Shown here one piece after another: positions 1 to 8,723 of a DNA stretch of 64,000 nucleotides. Within the stretch, counting starts at the first letter, position 1; each line of letters opens with the position of its first letter. Under the pieces are notes generated by a model. The model saw nothing but the letters and a program-made list of their open reading frames with translations, did no database searches and was not told the DNA's origin. The translations under genes were made by a program, and so were the position numbers. The stretch is from Acidobacteriota bacterium (GTDB lineage Bacteria > Acidobacteriota > Polarisedimenticolia > J045). The DNA lies in assembly GCA_030949985.1 (NCBI GenBank), contig JAUZRX010000021.1, positions 141,253-205,252 on the forward strand, given 5' to 3'.

Positions 1-250
1 ACACCGGACCGAGTTTCTCGACCTGCTCGGCACTCTCCTCGGCGGCACGCGCGTCGAAGAGTTCCAGCAGGGAAGCCAAGACGCCGCCTCCGGACTCGAG
101 GATCCGCCGCGCCTGGGCCGCGTGGGCGACGAAGTGGCTCTCCGCATCCTCGCCCATCTCCCGCACTTCCGCCTCGAGGGCCACCCGGACGAGACTTCTC
201 AAGGCGCCGATCAGGGCAGGCAGTCGTAGCTCGAAATCTCCAGCAGGCAT
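1..250 (-). CDS. N-terminal part of an unrecognised protein, cut by the window edge
   Basis: An open frame begins with ATG at 250-248 and runs off the left edge after 83 codons. A good Shine-Dalgarno (GGTGGAAAG) lies just upstream of the ATG. The visible residues are mostly helical and rich in Glu, Ala and Leu, with no signal peptide and no motif I recognise. It is divergent from the sugar-acid cluster that starts at 480, so the two probably have back-to-back promoters in the 229-nt gap. The rest of the gene lies outside the window, so function cannot be judged. Confidence 0.55.
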   Translation of the reverse strand, partial: MPAGDFELRLPALIGALRSLVRVALEAEVREMGEDAESHFVAHAAQARRILESGGGVLASLLELFDARAAEESAEQVEKLGPV

Positions 251-479
251 GCTCTTTCCACCTTCCCCGGGGGAGGGAATCCAGTGGCCTTCAGAAGCCC
301 CTTCCCAATGCATAAGTCCCGTTCACTTGCCGGTCCACCTCCTTTTCGCTCCCGCAAGCGCCTGTTTCGTCTCGATCAGGGTTGCCCGAGATCTTCCGCG
401 CTTGCGCGCAGGGAATCCCAAACCTAGGTTTTCCAACAGGTAACGCCTCCCCGGCGACACGCGCCGAGCAGGAGACACG

Positions 480-1493
480 ATGCAGATCGCGGGATCGGTA
501 CTGGCCACGGAACGCTCGGACCCCGAACAGGTGTTCGGCCTGGTCCGGCAACTGGAACAAGCCGCGGTGGAGATCATTCACTACGACCACATGGACCGGG
601 CGCCGCTGGAACTTTCGACGGTTTCCCGGCTGCGGCGCATGACCGGACTGCCCCTCGAGGTTCACCTGGTCACCCGCCGGCCGGAACAGTGCCTGCCCCT
701 GCTTGCCGAAGCCGGGGTCGACTACTGCGCGGTGCAGCTCGAGACCGCCGAGCATTTCGACCTGCGGCGCCTGCGAGCCTTTCCCGGCCGGCTGGGCCTG
801 GCGGTGCAGACAACAACCCCGATTCGTCGAATCGAACCCCTGATCCACGGCGTGGACTACGTGCTGCTGATGACCACCACGCCCGGCCGCTCCGGTGGCC
901 GCTTCGACCCCGCGGTCTTCGACAGGATTCGCGACTTTCGCCTGCGCCACCCGAGGATGCCCCTGCATGTCGATGGCGGCGTGGACGCCGATGTGTCCTC
1001 GGCGCTGCGCGTTCTGGGCGTGGACGTGATCGTCTCCGGCTCCTTTCTCTTCCGCGGGCAGAGCGTGATCCACCGCAAGATGGACCTGCTCCGGGCCAAT
1101 GCAGACCTGGGTGTGGAATTCTTCATGATGCCCGAAGCGGCCGTGCCTCTCGTCGATCGCCACGCTCCCGTCGATGAAGTCGTTCGCAGCATGGCCCGGG
1201 GCCGGGTCGGAGCGACCCTCGTTCTGAATTCCGAGGGACTGCTGGTGGGCCTGATTACCGACGGCGATCTGCGAGAAGCCCTCCTCCGCCACTCTGGAGA
1301 CCTCGACTCGCTGACCGCCTCGCAGATCATGAACCCACGACCGCTGACCCTCGACCGTGGCCAGAGTTTGCGCCAGCTGGTGCGGGCCGTGGAGTCCTCC
1401 GGACGACCGATCCTCGTGGTCCCGGTCACCGAAACGGAAAGCCGGCGTTACGCAGGCTGCATTTCGCTGCATAATCTGCTCCGCCTTTTGTGA
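480..1493 (+). CDS. Ribulose-phosphate 3-epimerase-like TIM barrel fused to a CBS-domain pair
   Basis: Residues 1-205 read as a ribulose-phosphate 3-epimerase barrel. The metal and catalytic positions of that family appear to be kept: His34 and Asp36 in IIHYDHMD, His62 in LEVHL, and Asp165 in HVDGGV. Phosphate-binding glycines follow at 166-167 and 186-188 (SGS). Residues 222-337 form two CBS motifs (GLITDGDLREAL is typical). A CBS pair is normal on arabinose-5-phosphate isomerase (KdsD/KpsF), not on an epimerase. The next genes resemble KdsA and KdsB functions, so this protein may supply a regulated pentose-phosphate step for an ulosonic acid. Start ATG 480 has AGGAG five bases upstream. The fold call is firm; the substrate is inferred. 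Confidence 0.8.
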   Translation: MQIAGSVLATERSDPEQVFGLVRQLEQAAVEIIHYDHMDRAPLELSTVSRLRRMTGLPLEVHLVTRRPEQCLPLLAEAGVDYCAVQLETAEHFDLRRLRAFPGRLGLAVQTTTPIRRIEPLIHGVDYVLLMTTTPGRSGGRFDPAVFDRIRDFRLRHPRMPLHVDGGVDADVSSALRVLGVDVIVSGSFLFRGQSVIHRKMDLLRANADLGVEFFMMPEAAVPLVDRHAPVDEVVRSMARGRVGATLVLNSEGLLVGLITDGDLREALLRHSGDLDSLTASQIMNPRPLTLDRGQSLRQLVRAVESSGRPILVVPVTETESRRYAGCISLHNLLRLL

Positions 1494-1510
1494 GTGGATG
1501 TGGAGCACCG

Positions 1511-2506
1511 ATGATCCTGCAGTTGAAGGAAACCGTCTCTCCGGAACGGGCCGCCCGGCTCGCGCAACTCACCGATGGACAACTGGTGGTCTTCCGCGGC
1601 CGACGGCTGTTGATCTTCCCCTCCCAGGGTCCGGGCAGTCCTCTACCCGCCGACGAGGACCTGGGTGAGGTCATCGACTTCCACGAAGACTGGCCCCTGG
1701 CATCCCGCAAGGTGTGCCCCGAAAAAACGATCATCGAAATCGGCGGGGGCCTGCGCATCGGGGACGGTTCGACCCTCCTGATCGCCGGCCCCTGCGCCGC
1801 CGAATCGGAAGCTCAACTCCGCGCGTCGGCTTCCTTCCTGGTGGACCGCGGGATTCGCCTCTTCAGGGCCGGCTTGTTCAAGCCCCGTACATCGGCTTAC
1901 AGCTTTCCAGGCCTGGAATTCGAAGGACTCGAAGTGCTCGCTTCGATCCGCAGGGAATTCGGCCTGAAGCTGATCACCGAGGTCTACGACACCTCCCATT
2001 TCGACGCCGTGGAGGAAATCGCAGACGTGATCCAGGTCGGCTCGAAAGCGATGTTCAACCTGGCGCTGCTACGTCGCTGCGGCCGCAGCTCGAAACCTGT
2101 CCTGCTCAAGCGTTTTTTTTCGGCTTCCACCCGGGAGTGGTTACAGGCGGCCGATGTCATTCTTGCGGCCGGGAACCCCAACGTGATCCTGGGCGAGCGG
2201 GGCATCCGCACCTTTGAACCCCGCAGCCGCTTCGTCTTCGACCTCAATTCCGCGGTCTACATCCAGGAAAACAGCCACCTGCCCTTGCTGCTCGATCCAT
2301 CCCACGCCATCGGCCGCGCTTCCGGGGTCGGCGCCCTGGCGCGAGCCGCCGCCGCCTTCGGCGCCGACGCGATCATGGTGGAGGTTCATCCGGCCGTCCA
2401 AGAGGCCCGCTGCGACCGGGCCCAGGCCCTGGACCACGCGACCTTCGCGGCTCTCCAGGACGAATTGATCACGATCTGCCGGGCGGTGGGCCGGGAGCTG
2501 AAGTGA
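1511..2506 (+). CDS. Type I (beta) DAHP-synthase-family aldolase
   Basis: This is a PEP-dependent aldolase of the DAHP synthase / KDO8P synthase superfamily, 331 residues. The barrel carries IAGPCAAES (about residues 91-99), FKPRTSAYSF (123-132), VGSKAMFN, LLKRFF, GERGIRTFE and DPSHAIGR. KPRTS is the erythrose-4-phosphate motif of DAHP synthases; KdsA has a different Lys-Ala-Asn motif. The roughly 80-residue N-terminal region aligns in layout with the regulatory domain of Thermotoga-type DAHP synthases but looks diverged. ATG 1511 was chosen because GGAG lies 5 bases upstream and gives the usual MI-start; GTG 1490, overlapping the previous stop, is an alternative. Its place between an epimerase-CBS and a CMP transferase suggests a role in a CMP-activated sugar acid rather than, or as well as, aromatic synthesis. 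Confidence 0.8.
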   Translation: MILQLKETVSPERAARLAQLTDGQLVVFRGRRLLIFPSQGPGSPLPADEDLGEVIDFHEDWPLASRKVCPEKTIIEIGGGLRIGDGSTLLIAGPCAAESEAQLRASASFLVDRGIRLFRAGLFKPRTSAYSFPGLEFEGLEVLASIRREFGLKLITEVYDTSHFDAVEEIADVIQVGSKAMFNLALLRRCGRSSKPVLLKRFFSASTREWLQAADVILAAGNPNVILGERGIRTFEPRSRFVFDLNSAVYIQENSHLPLLLDPSHAIGRASGVGALARAAAAFGADAIMVEVHPAVQEARCDRAQALDHATFAALQDELITICRAVGRELK

Positions 2507-2507
2507 G

Positions 2508-3242
2508 ATGAAATGGTCTCTCCCCCAGGTCGCCGGCGTCATACCGGCCAAGTCCTCCAGTCGAAGGGTGGAGGGCAAGAACAATCGGCTCCTGCTCGGT
2601 GTTCCACTCTTCCTGGTGGCCGCAGCCAACCTGGGCAAGGTCCTCGAACCCTCCTCGATCTACGTCGACACCGACTCTCCGGAAATGGCCGCGCGGGCCC
2701 GGGCGGCCGGCTTTCGCGCGCTGTTGCGACCCGCCGAACTGGCCACCAACGCGACGGACGGCAACGCGCTGCTGACCTGGGAAGCGTCCGCCATCGAGGC
2801 CGAAGTGCTCGTCCAGCACCTGCCACCGATGCCTTTCTGCCGCGAGGCGACACTGCGGAAGGGTATCGAGGCGGTACTCTCCGGCCGGGCGGACTCGGCT
2901 TTCGGTGCCTCTGACCAGGCGCTCTACCTCTGGCATCGCCAGCCCCTCAGGCCGCAATACGATCTCGAACACATCCCCAACAGCTTCACGCTCCCACGCC
3001 TGCTGGTGGAAGGGATGGGACTGTACGTCACCCGCCGGGATGTGATTCTCTCCCGCGGCACACGCGTCGGTGAGCGCCCCGAGATCCTCGAGCTGGATCG
3101 CTTCGAGCAAATCGACATCGACGAAGTCGAAGACCTGGAGCTGGCTCGCGCGGTGGCGACCGGGCTCGATCCCGATTCCGAGTACGTCAAGCACACCCAC
3201 CGCCTGGCCGCCTTCTGCCAGCGCGCCGAGACAGCCCCATGA
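2508..3242 (+). CDS. CMP-ulosonate/acylneuraminate cytidylyltransferase-like protein
   Basis: A 244-residue nucleotidyltransferase of the NeuA/KdsB type. The N-terminus has the CTP-binding signature as IPAKSSSRRVEGKN (about residues 12-25), where NeuA has IPARxGSKRxxxKN. The segment YVDTDSPEMAARA matches the family's 'VSTD' region, and IDIDEVEDLELA near residue 205 matches the acidic IDID(x)EDL motif near the C-terminus. The central substrate region is unlike the usual neuraminate or KDO enzymes, so the sugar is unknown. It starts one base after the stop of the aldolase gene and its stop overlaps the next start (ATGA). By context it probably activates the 2-keto-3-deoxy acid made by the preceding enzyme. 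Confidence 0.75.
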   Translation: MKWSLPQVAGVIPAKSSSRRVEGKNNRLLLGVPLFLVAAANLGKVLEPSSIYVDTDSPEMAARARAAGFRALLRPAELATNATDGNALLTWEASAIEAEVLVQHLPPMPFCREATLRKGIEAVLSGRADSAFGASDQALYLWHRQPLRPQYDLEHIPNSFTLPRLLVEGMGLYVTRRDVILSRGTRVGERPEILELDRFEQIDIDEVEDLELARAVATGLDPDSEYVKHTHRLAAFCQRAETAP

Positions 3243-3862
3243 TCGATCCTTCGCGCTATTGCAGCGGCATCTTCTCGGACGTCCTCGATGAACTCGGCTA
3301 TCGGCAGCAGGTGATCGACGGGCTGACGGCCAATCGCCCCGGCGCGCGTCTCTTCGGCCGCGCCCGCACCCTGCGGCTGGAGACGGTGGACACGACGGAC
3401 GAGCGGATTCGCGTCGGCCTCGGCTTTCTCAATCGCCTCGGCGGCCGGGATGTCCTCGTCGTCGAGGGAAGCGACACGTTCGCCTACTTCGGCGAGCTGA
3501 TGACCCGCCTCTCCCTACGCCAGGGCCTGGCCGGCGTGGTGATTGGAGGCCTGACCCGGGATGCGGCTTTCACACGCAACGCCGAGCTGCCGATCTTTGC
3601 CCGCGGCACCTCACCACGAGACATCAAGGGCCGAGGACGGGTGGCCGCCACGGAAGTCAAGGTCAGTATCTCCGGTGTCGGCGTCGTGCCCGGTGACTAT
3701 CTCTTCGGGGACGACGACGGTCTCGTGGTCATCCCCCGCCAGGCGGAGGAAGAAGTTTTCCGGCGCGCCGCGGCCAAACTCGAAGACGAAGAACGTATCA
3801 TCCGCTTGATCGATGGAGGAACGACCATCGAGAGCCTACTCGACCAGGTCCGGGAATTCTGA
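3239..3862 (+). CDS. RraA-family protein (HMG/CHA aldolase-like fold)
   Basis: A 207-residue RraA-fold protein. The family signature is present as GGLTRDAAF (Arg107-Asp108, the residue pair used by 4-hydroxy-4-methyl-2-oxoglutarate aldolases), followed by LPIFARGTSP and then GVVPGDYLFGDDDGLVVIP. Relatives either cleave pyruvate from 4-hydroxy-2-oxo acids or, as RraA proper, bind RNase E. The ATG overlaps the stop of the cytidylyltransferase gene (ATGA), so the two are translationally coupled. In a cluster that makes a pyruvate-derived sugar acid, a pyruvate lyase/aldolase activity is more plausible than RNase control, but this is inference. Confidence 0.75.
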   Translation: MIDPSRYCSGIFSDVLDELGYRQQVIDGLTANRPGARLFGRARTLRLETVDTTDERIRVGLGFLNRLGGRDVLVVEGSDTFAYFGELMTRLSLRQGLAGVVIGGLTRDAAFTRNAELPIFARGTSPRDIKGRGRVAATEVKVSISGVGVVPGDYLFGDDDGLVVIPRQAEEEVFRRAAAKLEDEERIIRLIDGGTTIESLLDQVREF

Positions 3863-3900
3863 CCCCACAGCCTGGTCCCAGCTTTTGCGAGGCGAGAAGA

Positions 3901-5549
3901 TGAAGCTCCATCCCCTGGCCGGCAAGCCGGTCCCGCCGGAGAACGTCAGCGACATTCCGCGCCTGGTCAGCACCTACTACGTTGCGCACCCCGATCCCGC
4001 CGAAGACACCCAGAAGGTGAGCTTCGGCACTTCCGGGCACCGGGGGTCGTCACTGCGTCGGAGTTTCAACGAAGACCATATTCTGGCCATTTGCAGGGCG
4101 ATCTGCCTACACAGACAATCCCAGGGCATCGAGGGCCCCCTCTTCATCGGCAAGGACACCCACGCCCTGTCGGACCCCGCGCTGATCACCGCTGTCGAGG
4201 TCTTCGCGGCCCATGGCGTGGAAGTCGTCATCCAGGCCGGCGGGGGCGCTACACCGACCCCCGTGATCTCCCGGGCGATCTTGGTCCACAACCGCGACCC
4301 CCGGGCGGCGCGGGCCGATGGAGTCGTGATCACCCCCTCCCACAACCCACCGGAAGACGGCGGCTTCAAGTACAACCCGCCCCATGGAGGTCCTGCCGAG
4401 GGCCGGATCACCGGCTGGATCCAGGACCAGGCCAACGCGACCCTCGAAGAGGGCGTCGCGGAGATCCCCCGCCTGTGCTGGGACAAGGCGCTGGGTTCTC
4501 CCCACGTGCACGAGCGTGACTTCATCGAGCCCTTCGTCGCCGACCTGCACAAGGTCCTCGACATGGAAGCCATCGCCGCCTCCGGCGTACGCATCGGCGT
4601 CGACCCCATGGGAGGCGCCGGCAGAGAATTCTGGCCACGCATCGCCGAGCGTTACGGCCTGTCGCTCGAGGTGGTCAACCCACGCGTCGATCCGGCCTTC
4701 GCTTTCATGCGTATCGACCACGACGGCAAGATCCGCATGGACTGTTCGTCTCCCTATGCCATGGCTTCCCTGGTGGATCTGCGCGACCGGTTCGACATCG
4801 CTTTCGGTAACGACGCGGATGCCGACCGCCACGGCATCGTCACCCCGGGCACGGGCTTGATGAATCCCAACCACTATCTCTCCGTGGCGGTGGACTATCT
4901 GTTCCGGCACCGGGAACGATGGCCCCGCTCCGCCGCCGTGGGTAAGACCCTGGTTTCCTCGAGCCTGATCGACAGGGTGGCAGCGGACCTGGGCCGACGC
5001 CTGGCCGAGGTTCCCGTGGGCTTCAAATGGTTCGTCAGCGGCCTGCTGAGCGGAGAATACGGCTTCGGCGGCGAGGAAAGCGCGGGTGCCAGTTTCCTCT
5101 GCCGCGACGGTTCGGTATGGACCACGGACAAGGACGGCCTGGCGGCCGGCCTGCTTGCCGCGGAAATCATCGCCGTCACGGGGGCCGATCCCGGCGAACA
5201 CTACAAGCGCCTGACGAGCCGCTTTGGAGAACCCGTCTACGAAAGAACGGATGCTCCGGCCACGCCGGCGCAGAAAAGGCGCCTGGCGGCCCTGAGGGCC
5301 CAGGACGTGGCGGCAGAGAGCCTGGCCGGCGAGAAGATCATCGCCCGCCTGACCCATTCACCCGAGGGTAAGACCCCGATCGGCGGGCTGAAAGTCGTCA
5401 CCGAGAACGGCTGGTTTGCGGCGCGGCCTTCCGGTACGGAAGACATCTACAAGATCTATGCCGAGTCGTTTCGGGGCCGGGACCATCTCGAGTGGATCCA
5501 GCGCGAAGCCCAGGAAATCGTCGGCAGGGTGATCGACATCGAGTCCTGA
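3901..5549 (+). CDS. pgm: Phosphoglucomutase (alpha-D-glucose phosphate-specific)
   Basis: Interconverts glucose-1-phosphate and glucose-6-phosphate. It is 549 residues, close to the 546 of E. coli Pgm, and collinear with it: HPLAGKP at the N-terminus, VSFGTSGHRGSS at 40-51, the phosphoserine loop TPSHNP with Ser147, the metal loop DADADRHG, and a C-terminal phosphate-binding segment RPSGTEDIYKIY. ATG 3901 is preceded by GAGGCGAGAAG; upstream in-frame codons would overlap the previous gene and are not conserved. It is 38 bases after the RraA-like gene on the same strand and probably feeds sugar-nucleotide or glycan synthesis. Confidence 0.95.
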
Positions 5550-5603
5550 GCCGCCGCGATTCCAGTGGTCGGCAGCCCCCCTTTTGCGGTAGATTCAGCC
5601 GCC

Positions 5604-6140
5604 ATGCGACCGACCTTCCACCTCGACCTTCCCCTGGCCTGCGACGAGGTCATGCGTCGACTCGAGCTGAGCATCGCCCGCACGGACTGCCCCTGTCACG
5701 GCCGTTCGCTGGCGCGACATGCCGAGATCTGGGTCGATGACGCCCGGCGGAAGATCTGGTCTCCCTGGCTGAGCCTGACGATCGAAGCGCGAGAGGAGGG
5801 CTGCCATCTGCGGGGGCGCTTTTCCCCCAGTCCCAGCGTCTGGACCTTCTTCATGTTTCTCCATTTCTTCTTCGCCTTCCTGCTCTTCGTCGGCTCGCTC
5901 TACGGCTTCTCCCAGTGGACCCTCGGCCGCACCCCCTGGGCCCTGGGCGTCATCCCCGTCGCGACGGGTGGTATGGTGGGAGTCTACCTGGCCAGTCTCA
6001 TCGGCCAGCGCCTGGGGGCGGAACAGATGGCGATGCTCCGCAAGATAGTCGATGACGCTCTCGGGCTGTCTCCCGCCGGCGACGCGGAAAGAGCCTGCCC
6101 GCCCCATCGAGCCCCGATCGGCGGATCCCCAGCGCGATGA
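5604..6140 (+). CDS. Hypothetical membrane protein
   Basis: A 178-residue protein I cannot assign to a family. Residues 1-75 are soluble and contain a His/Cys stretch (DCPCHG). Two hydrophobic helices follow (about 78-106, Phe-rich, and 117-134), then a soluble tail. ATG 5604 was chosen as the first start giving the conserved-looking MRPTFHLDL N-terminus. Its stop overlaps the start of the hybrid kinase gene (ATGA), so the two products are likely made in step. A sensory or membrane-anchoring role for the kinase, which has no transmembrane segment of its own, is possible but unproven. Confidence 0.7.
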   Translation: MRPTFHLDLPLACDEVMRRLELSIARTDCPCHGRSLARHAEIWVDDARRKIWSPWLSLTIEAREEGCHLRGRFSPSPSVWTFFMFLHFFFAFLLFVGSLYGFSQWTLGRTPWALGVIPVATGGMVGVYLASLIGQRLGAEQMAMLRKIVDDALGLSPAGDAERACPPHRAPIGGSPAR

Positions 6141-8029
6141 CTCGAAAAGATTCCAGAGAACTCGAATCTCTGCTGGAAAACCTCCCCGACCTGGTGTTCT
6201 GGCTGGAACCCGGCGGCACCATCGTCGATTACAAGGCGTCTCGAGAGATACCCACCTACGTACCACCCGAGACTTTCCTCGGCCGGCGCATGCAAGAGAT
6301 TCTGCCCCCGTCCACCGTGGCGGTGATCGGAGATCACATCCGCGCCACCAGCAAAGACGGCGTTTTTCGAACCTTCGAGTACGCCCTCCCTTTCGGCGAC
6401 GAGACGAGACACTACGAGGGGCGGCTGGGGAAGCTCCCTAGCGGAAGGCTGATCCTGCTGGTTCGCGACATCACTCGACGCGTTGCCGCCCAGCGAGCAC
6501 TGCGTCGCCGCGAAGCGGAGTTCGCCTCGATCCTCAGCCACATTCCAGGTGCCGTCTACCGCTACGACCCGCCTCCCGGGTGGCGGCCGACTTTCATCAG
6601 TGCCGGCATCGAAACGCTTTGCGGCTACCCGGCAGAGCACTTCCTCGACGGCGAGGATCCCACCTTCCTCGACCTGGTCGTCCCGGAGGACCGCCGTCTT
6701 TATCTCGATGGGATTACGGCCTCCATCGCGCAGCGCCAGCCCTACCTGATCGAGTACCGCGTCCGCCGGAGAGACGGTTCGCTGATCCACATCCAGGACA
6801 AGGGCCAGGGCCTGTTCGACGACCGGGGCCACTGCACCGGGATGGAGGGCGTGAGGTTCGATATCACGCAGCGCAAGCTTCTCGAGCAAGAGTTCCTGCA
6901 GGCCCAGAAAATGGAGGCCATCGGCCAGCTTGCCGGCGGCGTGGCCCACGATTTCAACAACTTGCTGCAGGCGATCCTGGGCCACACGACCCTGGCTCTC
7001 GGCGCTCTGGATCCAGGTTCGCATGCCGCGGAGCACATGGAAAAGGTCCAGCTCGCCGCCGAACGGGCGGCGCGTCTGACCCGGCACCTGCTGGCCTACA
7101 GCCGCCGACAATTGCTGCAGCGTGAGCCCATACGGCCCGAGATCCTGATCCGAGAATCACTGGACCTGCTGCAACGCGTGCTGGGCGAGACGATCCATAT
7201 CGAATTCTCATGCAGCGAAGATGTTCCGGGAATCGAAGCGGATCCGTCCCAGATCGAGCAGATTCTCTTCAATCTCCTGGTCAACGCCCGGGACGCGATG
7301 CCGGAAGGCGGTACCATCTCCGTCGAGTTGGCTCGGGAGGAGGTTTCCGCCTCCCGCTGCGGCGGCCTCGGTCTCGACTCTCCCGGACCCTATCTACGAC
7401 TGACGATCACCGATACCGGGACAGGCATGCCCCGGGAAGTGCTGGGCCGAATCTATGAACCTTTTTTCACCACCAAGCCCCCGGGGGCGGGAACGGGCCT
7501 CGGCCTGTCCATGGTCTACGGTACGCTGCGACAGCACGGAGGAGCGATTCACGCCTCCAGCAAGCCGGGGGCGGGCAGCCGCTTCGACCTGTACCTTCCG
7601 GCTTCCGGACACGACGAGGCCGAGGCCCGGGAACCGAGCGCCGCGTTCGATGGAACGGTGAGTTCGACGATCCTCGTCGCGGAAGACGAGCCGCTGGTCT
7701 CCGCCCTGATGGTCGAAGTGCTGGAGAGCGCAGGCCACCGGGTGCTGTGTGCCCGTGACGGCCACCAGGCCGTAGAGCTGTTCCGCAATCACGCGAGCGA
7801 GATCGATCTGGCGATCCTGGACCAGGTGATGCCGCGCCTGGGGGGTCCCCAGGCCCTCGAAGAAATGCGCCGGATCAAGCCCGGACTGGCCGGCGTACTC
7901 GTCACGGGCTACGCGCCCGGACCGGACAGTGCCGGCAACGAGTGCGTACTGGAAAAACCCTTTACGGCGGACAGGCTCTGTGAAGTGGTTCATCTTCGAC
8001 TTGCGGAGGCCCGGGACGCTGCGGATTGA
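6137..8029 (+). CDS. PAS-PAS hybrid sensor histidine kinase with C-terminal receiver
   Basis: A 630-residue soluble hybrid kinase. Order of domains: PAS (about 8-115), a second PAS with PAC tail (125-248), a HisKA dimerisation helix with the phospho-acceptor in LAGGVAHDFNNLLQ (His271), and an HATPase domain with N box LLVNARDAMPEG, G1 DTGTGMP, F box EPFFTTK and G2 GTGLGLS. A receiver domain from about 515 to the end starts ILVAEDEP and has its phospho-acceptor Asp in LAILDQVMP. There is no transmembrane segment, so it probably senses a cytosolic ligand or redox state, or works with the coupled membrane protein upstream. There is no DNA-binding output domain and no partner regulator nearby. 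Confidence 0.93.
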   Translation: MTRKDSRELESLLENLPDLVFWLEPGGTIVDYKASREIPTYVPPETFLGRRMQEILPPSTVAVIGDHIRATSKDGVFRTFEYALPFGDETRHYEGRLGKLPSGRLILLVRDITRRVAAQRALRRREAEFASILSHIPGAVYRYDPPPGWRPTFISAGIETLCGYPAEHFLDGEDPTFLDLVVPEDRRLYLDGITASIAQRQPYLIEYRVRRRDGSLIHIQDKGQGLFDDRGHCTGMEGVRFDITQRKLLEQEFLQAQKMEAIGQLAGGVAHDFNNLLQAILGHTTLALGALDPGSHAAEHMEKVQLAAERAARLTRHLLAYSRRQLLQREPIRPEILIRESLDLLQRVLGETIHIEFSCSEDVPGIEADPSQIEQILFNLLVNARDAMPEGGTISVELAREEVSASRCGGLGLDSPGPYLRLTITDTGTGMPREVLGRIYEPFFTTKPPGAGTGLGLSMVYGTLRQHGGAIHASSKPGAGSRFDLYLPASGHDEAEAREPSAAFDGTVSSTILVAEDEPLVSALMVEVLESAGHRVLCARDGHQAVELFRNHASEIDLAILDQVMPRLGGPQALEEMRRIKPGLAGVLVTGYAPGPDSAGNECVLEKPFTADRLCEVVHLRLAEARDAAD

Positions 8030-8037
8030 GACCGCAG
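8019..8037. terminator. Possible weak hairpin between convergent genes
   Basis: CTGCGG and CCGCAG pair around a 7-base loop that contains the stop codon of the hybrid kinase gene. It sits between convergent genes but has no T-tract, so terminator function is doubtful. Confidence 0.25.
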
Positions 8038-8072
8038 TCCGTCAATGCCGTCTTTCTCCCGCGAGGGCCTTT

Positions 8073-8723
8073 TCAAGAGACGGCCAGCAGGGCCGCGACC
8101 TGATCGAGGTGGTCGACGATCCTGTCGGCCTCCCCGAGCAGATCCCGCGGCTGGGTACCGGTCAGAGCGATGCATGCCATGCCTGCGGCCCGTGCGGCCG
8201 CGATGCCCGCGTGGGTGTCCTCGATCACCACGCAACGGCCCGGTGCTCGGCCCAGCCGCGCGGCTGTCTCCAGATAGATCTCCGGATCGGGCTTCCCGCG
8301 CGCCACGTCGTCCCGGGTCAGCAGGGCTGCGAAATGACGTTCCAGGCGTCGTGGTCCGAGCACGGCCGCGAGCTGCCGCCGGTCGGACCCTGTGGCCAGC
8401 CCCAGGGGCACACCCTTCGCCGCGAGACGTTCGATCAGGGTCACGGCGCCGGCTCGATAGGGCACGCCCTCCCTGGCGAGTCGTTCCAGGTAAACCGCCC
8501 TTTTATCGGCGATGACAGCCTGCGGATCGTCCACGCTCACGCCGGTCGACCGGGCGAAAGCGGCGACGGCGGCAGCCTCCCCCACCCCGTGCCAGGACGG
8601 GTCGTCGACGGTGATCTCCACCTGGTAGCGGCGCCGAAAGACTTCCCTGTAGGCCTGAAACTTCAGGGGTTCGGAATCGACGAGGACTCCGTCCATGTCG
8701 AAGATGACGGCCTGGGCGATCAT
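8073..8723 (-). CDS. HAD-family phosphatase (beta-phosphoglucomutase / YniC-like)
   Basis: A 216-residue HAD hydrolase. Motif I is FDMDGVLVDSE with the nucleophile Asp9 and acid Asp11; motif II is LATGS; the conserved Lys is in GKPDPEIY; motif III is VIEDTHAGIAAARAAGM. A helical cap lies between about residues 16 and 90, typical of subfamily IA sugar-phosphate phosphatases or phosphoglucomutases. It is the last gene of the five-gene glycan operon; its ATG overlaps the stop of the GT2 gene (ATGA). Substrate is unknown. It could act on a sugar phosphate for the same glycan, or supply the KdsC-like phosphatase missing from the cluster at 0.5-5.5 kb. Confidence 0.85.
   Translation of the reverse strand: MIAQAVIFDMDGVLVDSEPLKFQAYREVFRRRYQVEITVDDPSWHGVGEAAAVAAFARSTGVSVDDPQAVIADKRAVYLERLAREGVPYRAGAVTLIERLAAKGVPLGLATGSDRRQLAAVLGPRRLERHFAALLTRDDVARGKPDPEIYLETAARLGRAPGRCVVIEDTHAGIAAARAAGMACIALTGTQPRDLLGEADRIVDHLDQVAALLAVS

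Noticed and set aside
291..1508. Long open frame on the minus strand opposite the epimerase-CBS gene
   Set aside because: It is antisense to a gene with clear catalytic motifs, lacks family similarity and reflects high GC content. The same applies to many long antisense frames, for example 9856-12918, 17397-19364 and 49746-54032.
3813..3900. N-terminal extension of phosphoglucomutase from 3813
   Set aside because: It overlaps the RraA-like gene and has no counterpart in the family; ATG 3901 has a good ribosome-binding site and the conserved N-terminus.
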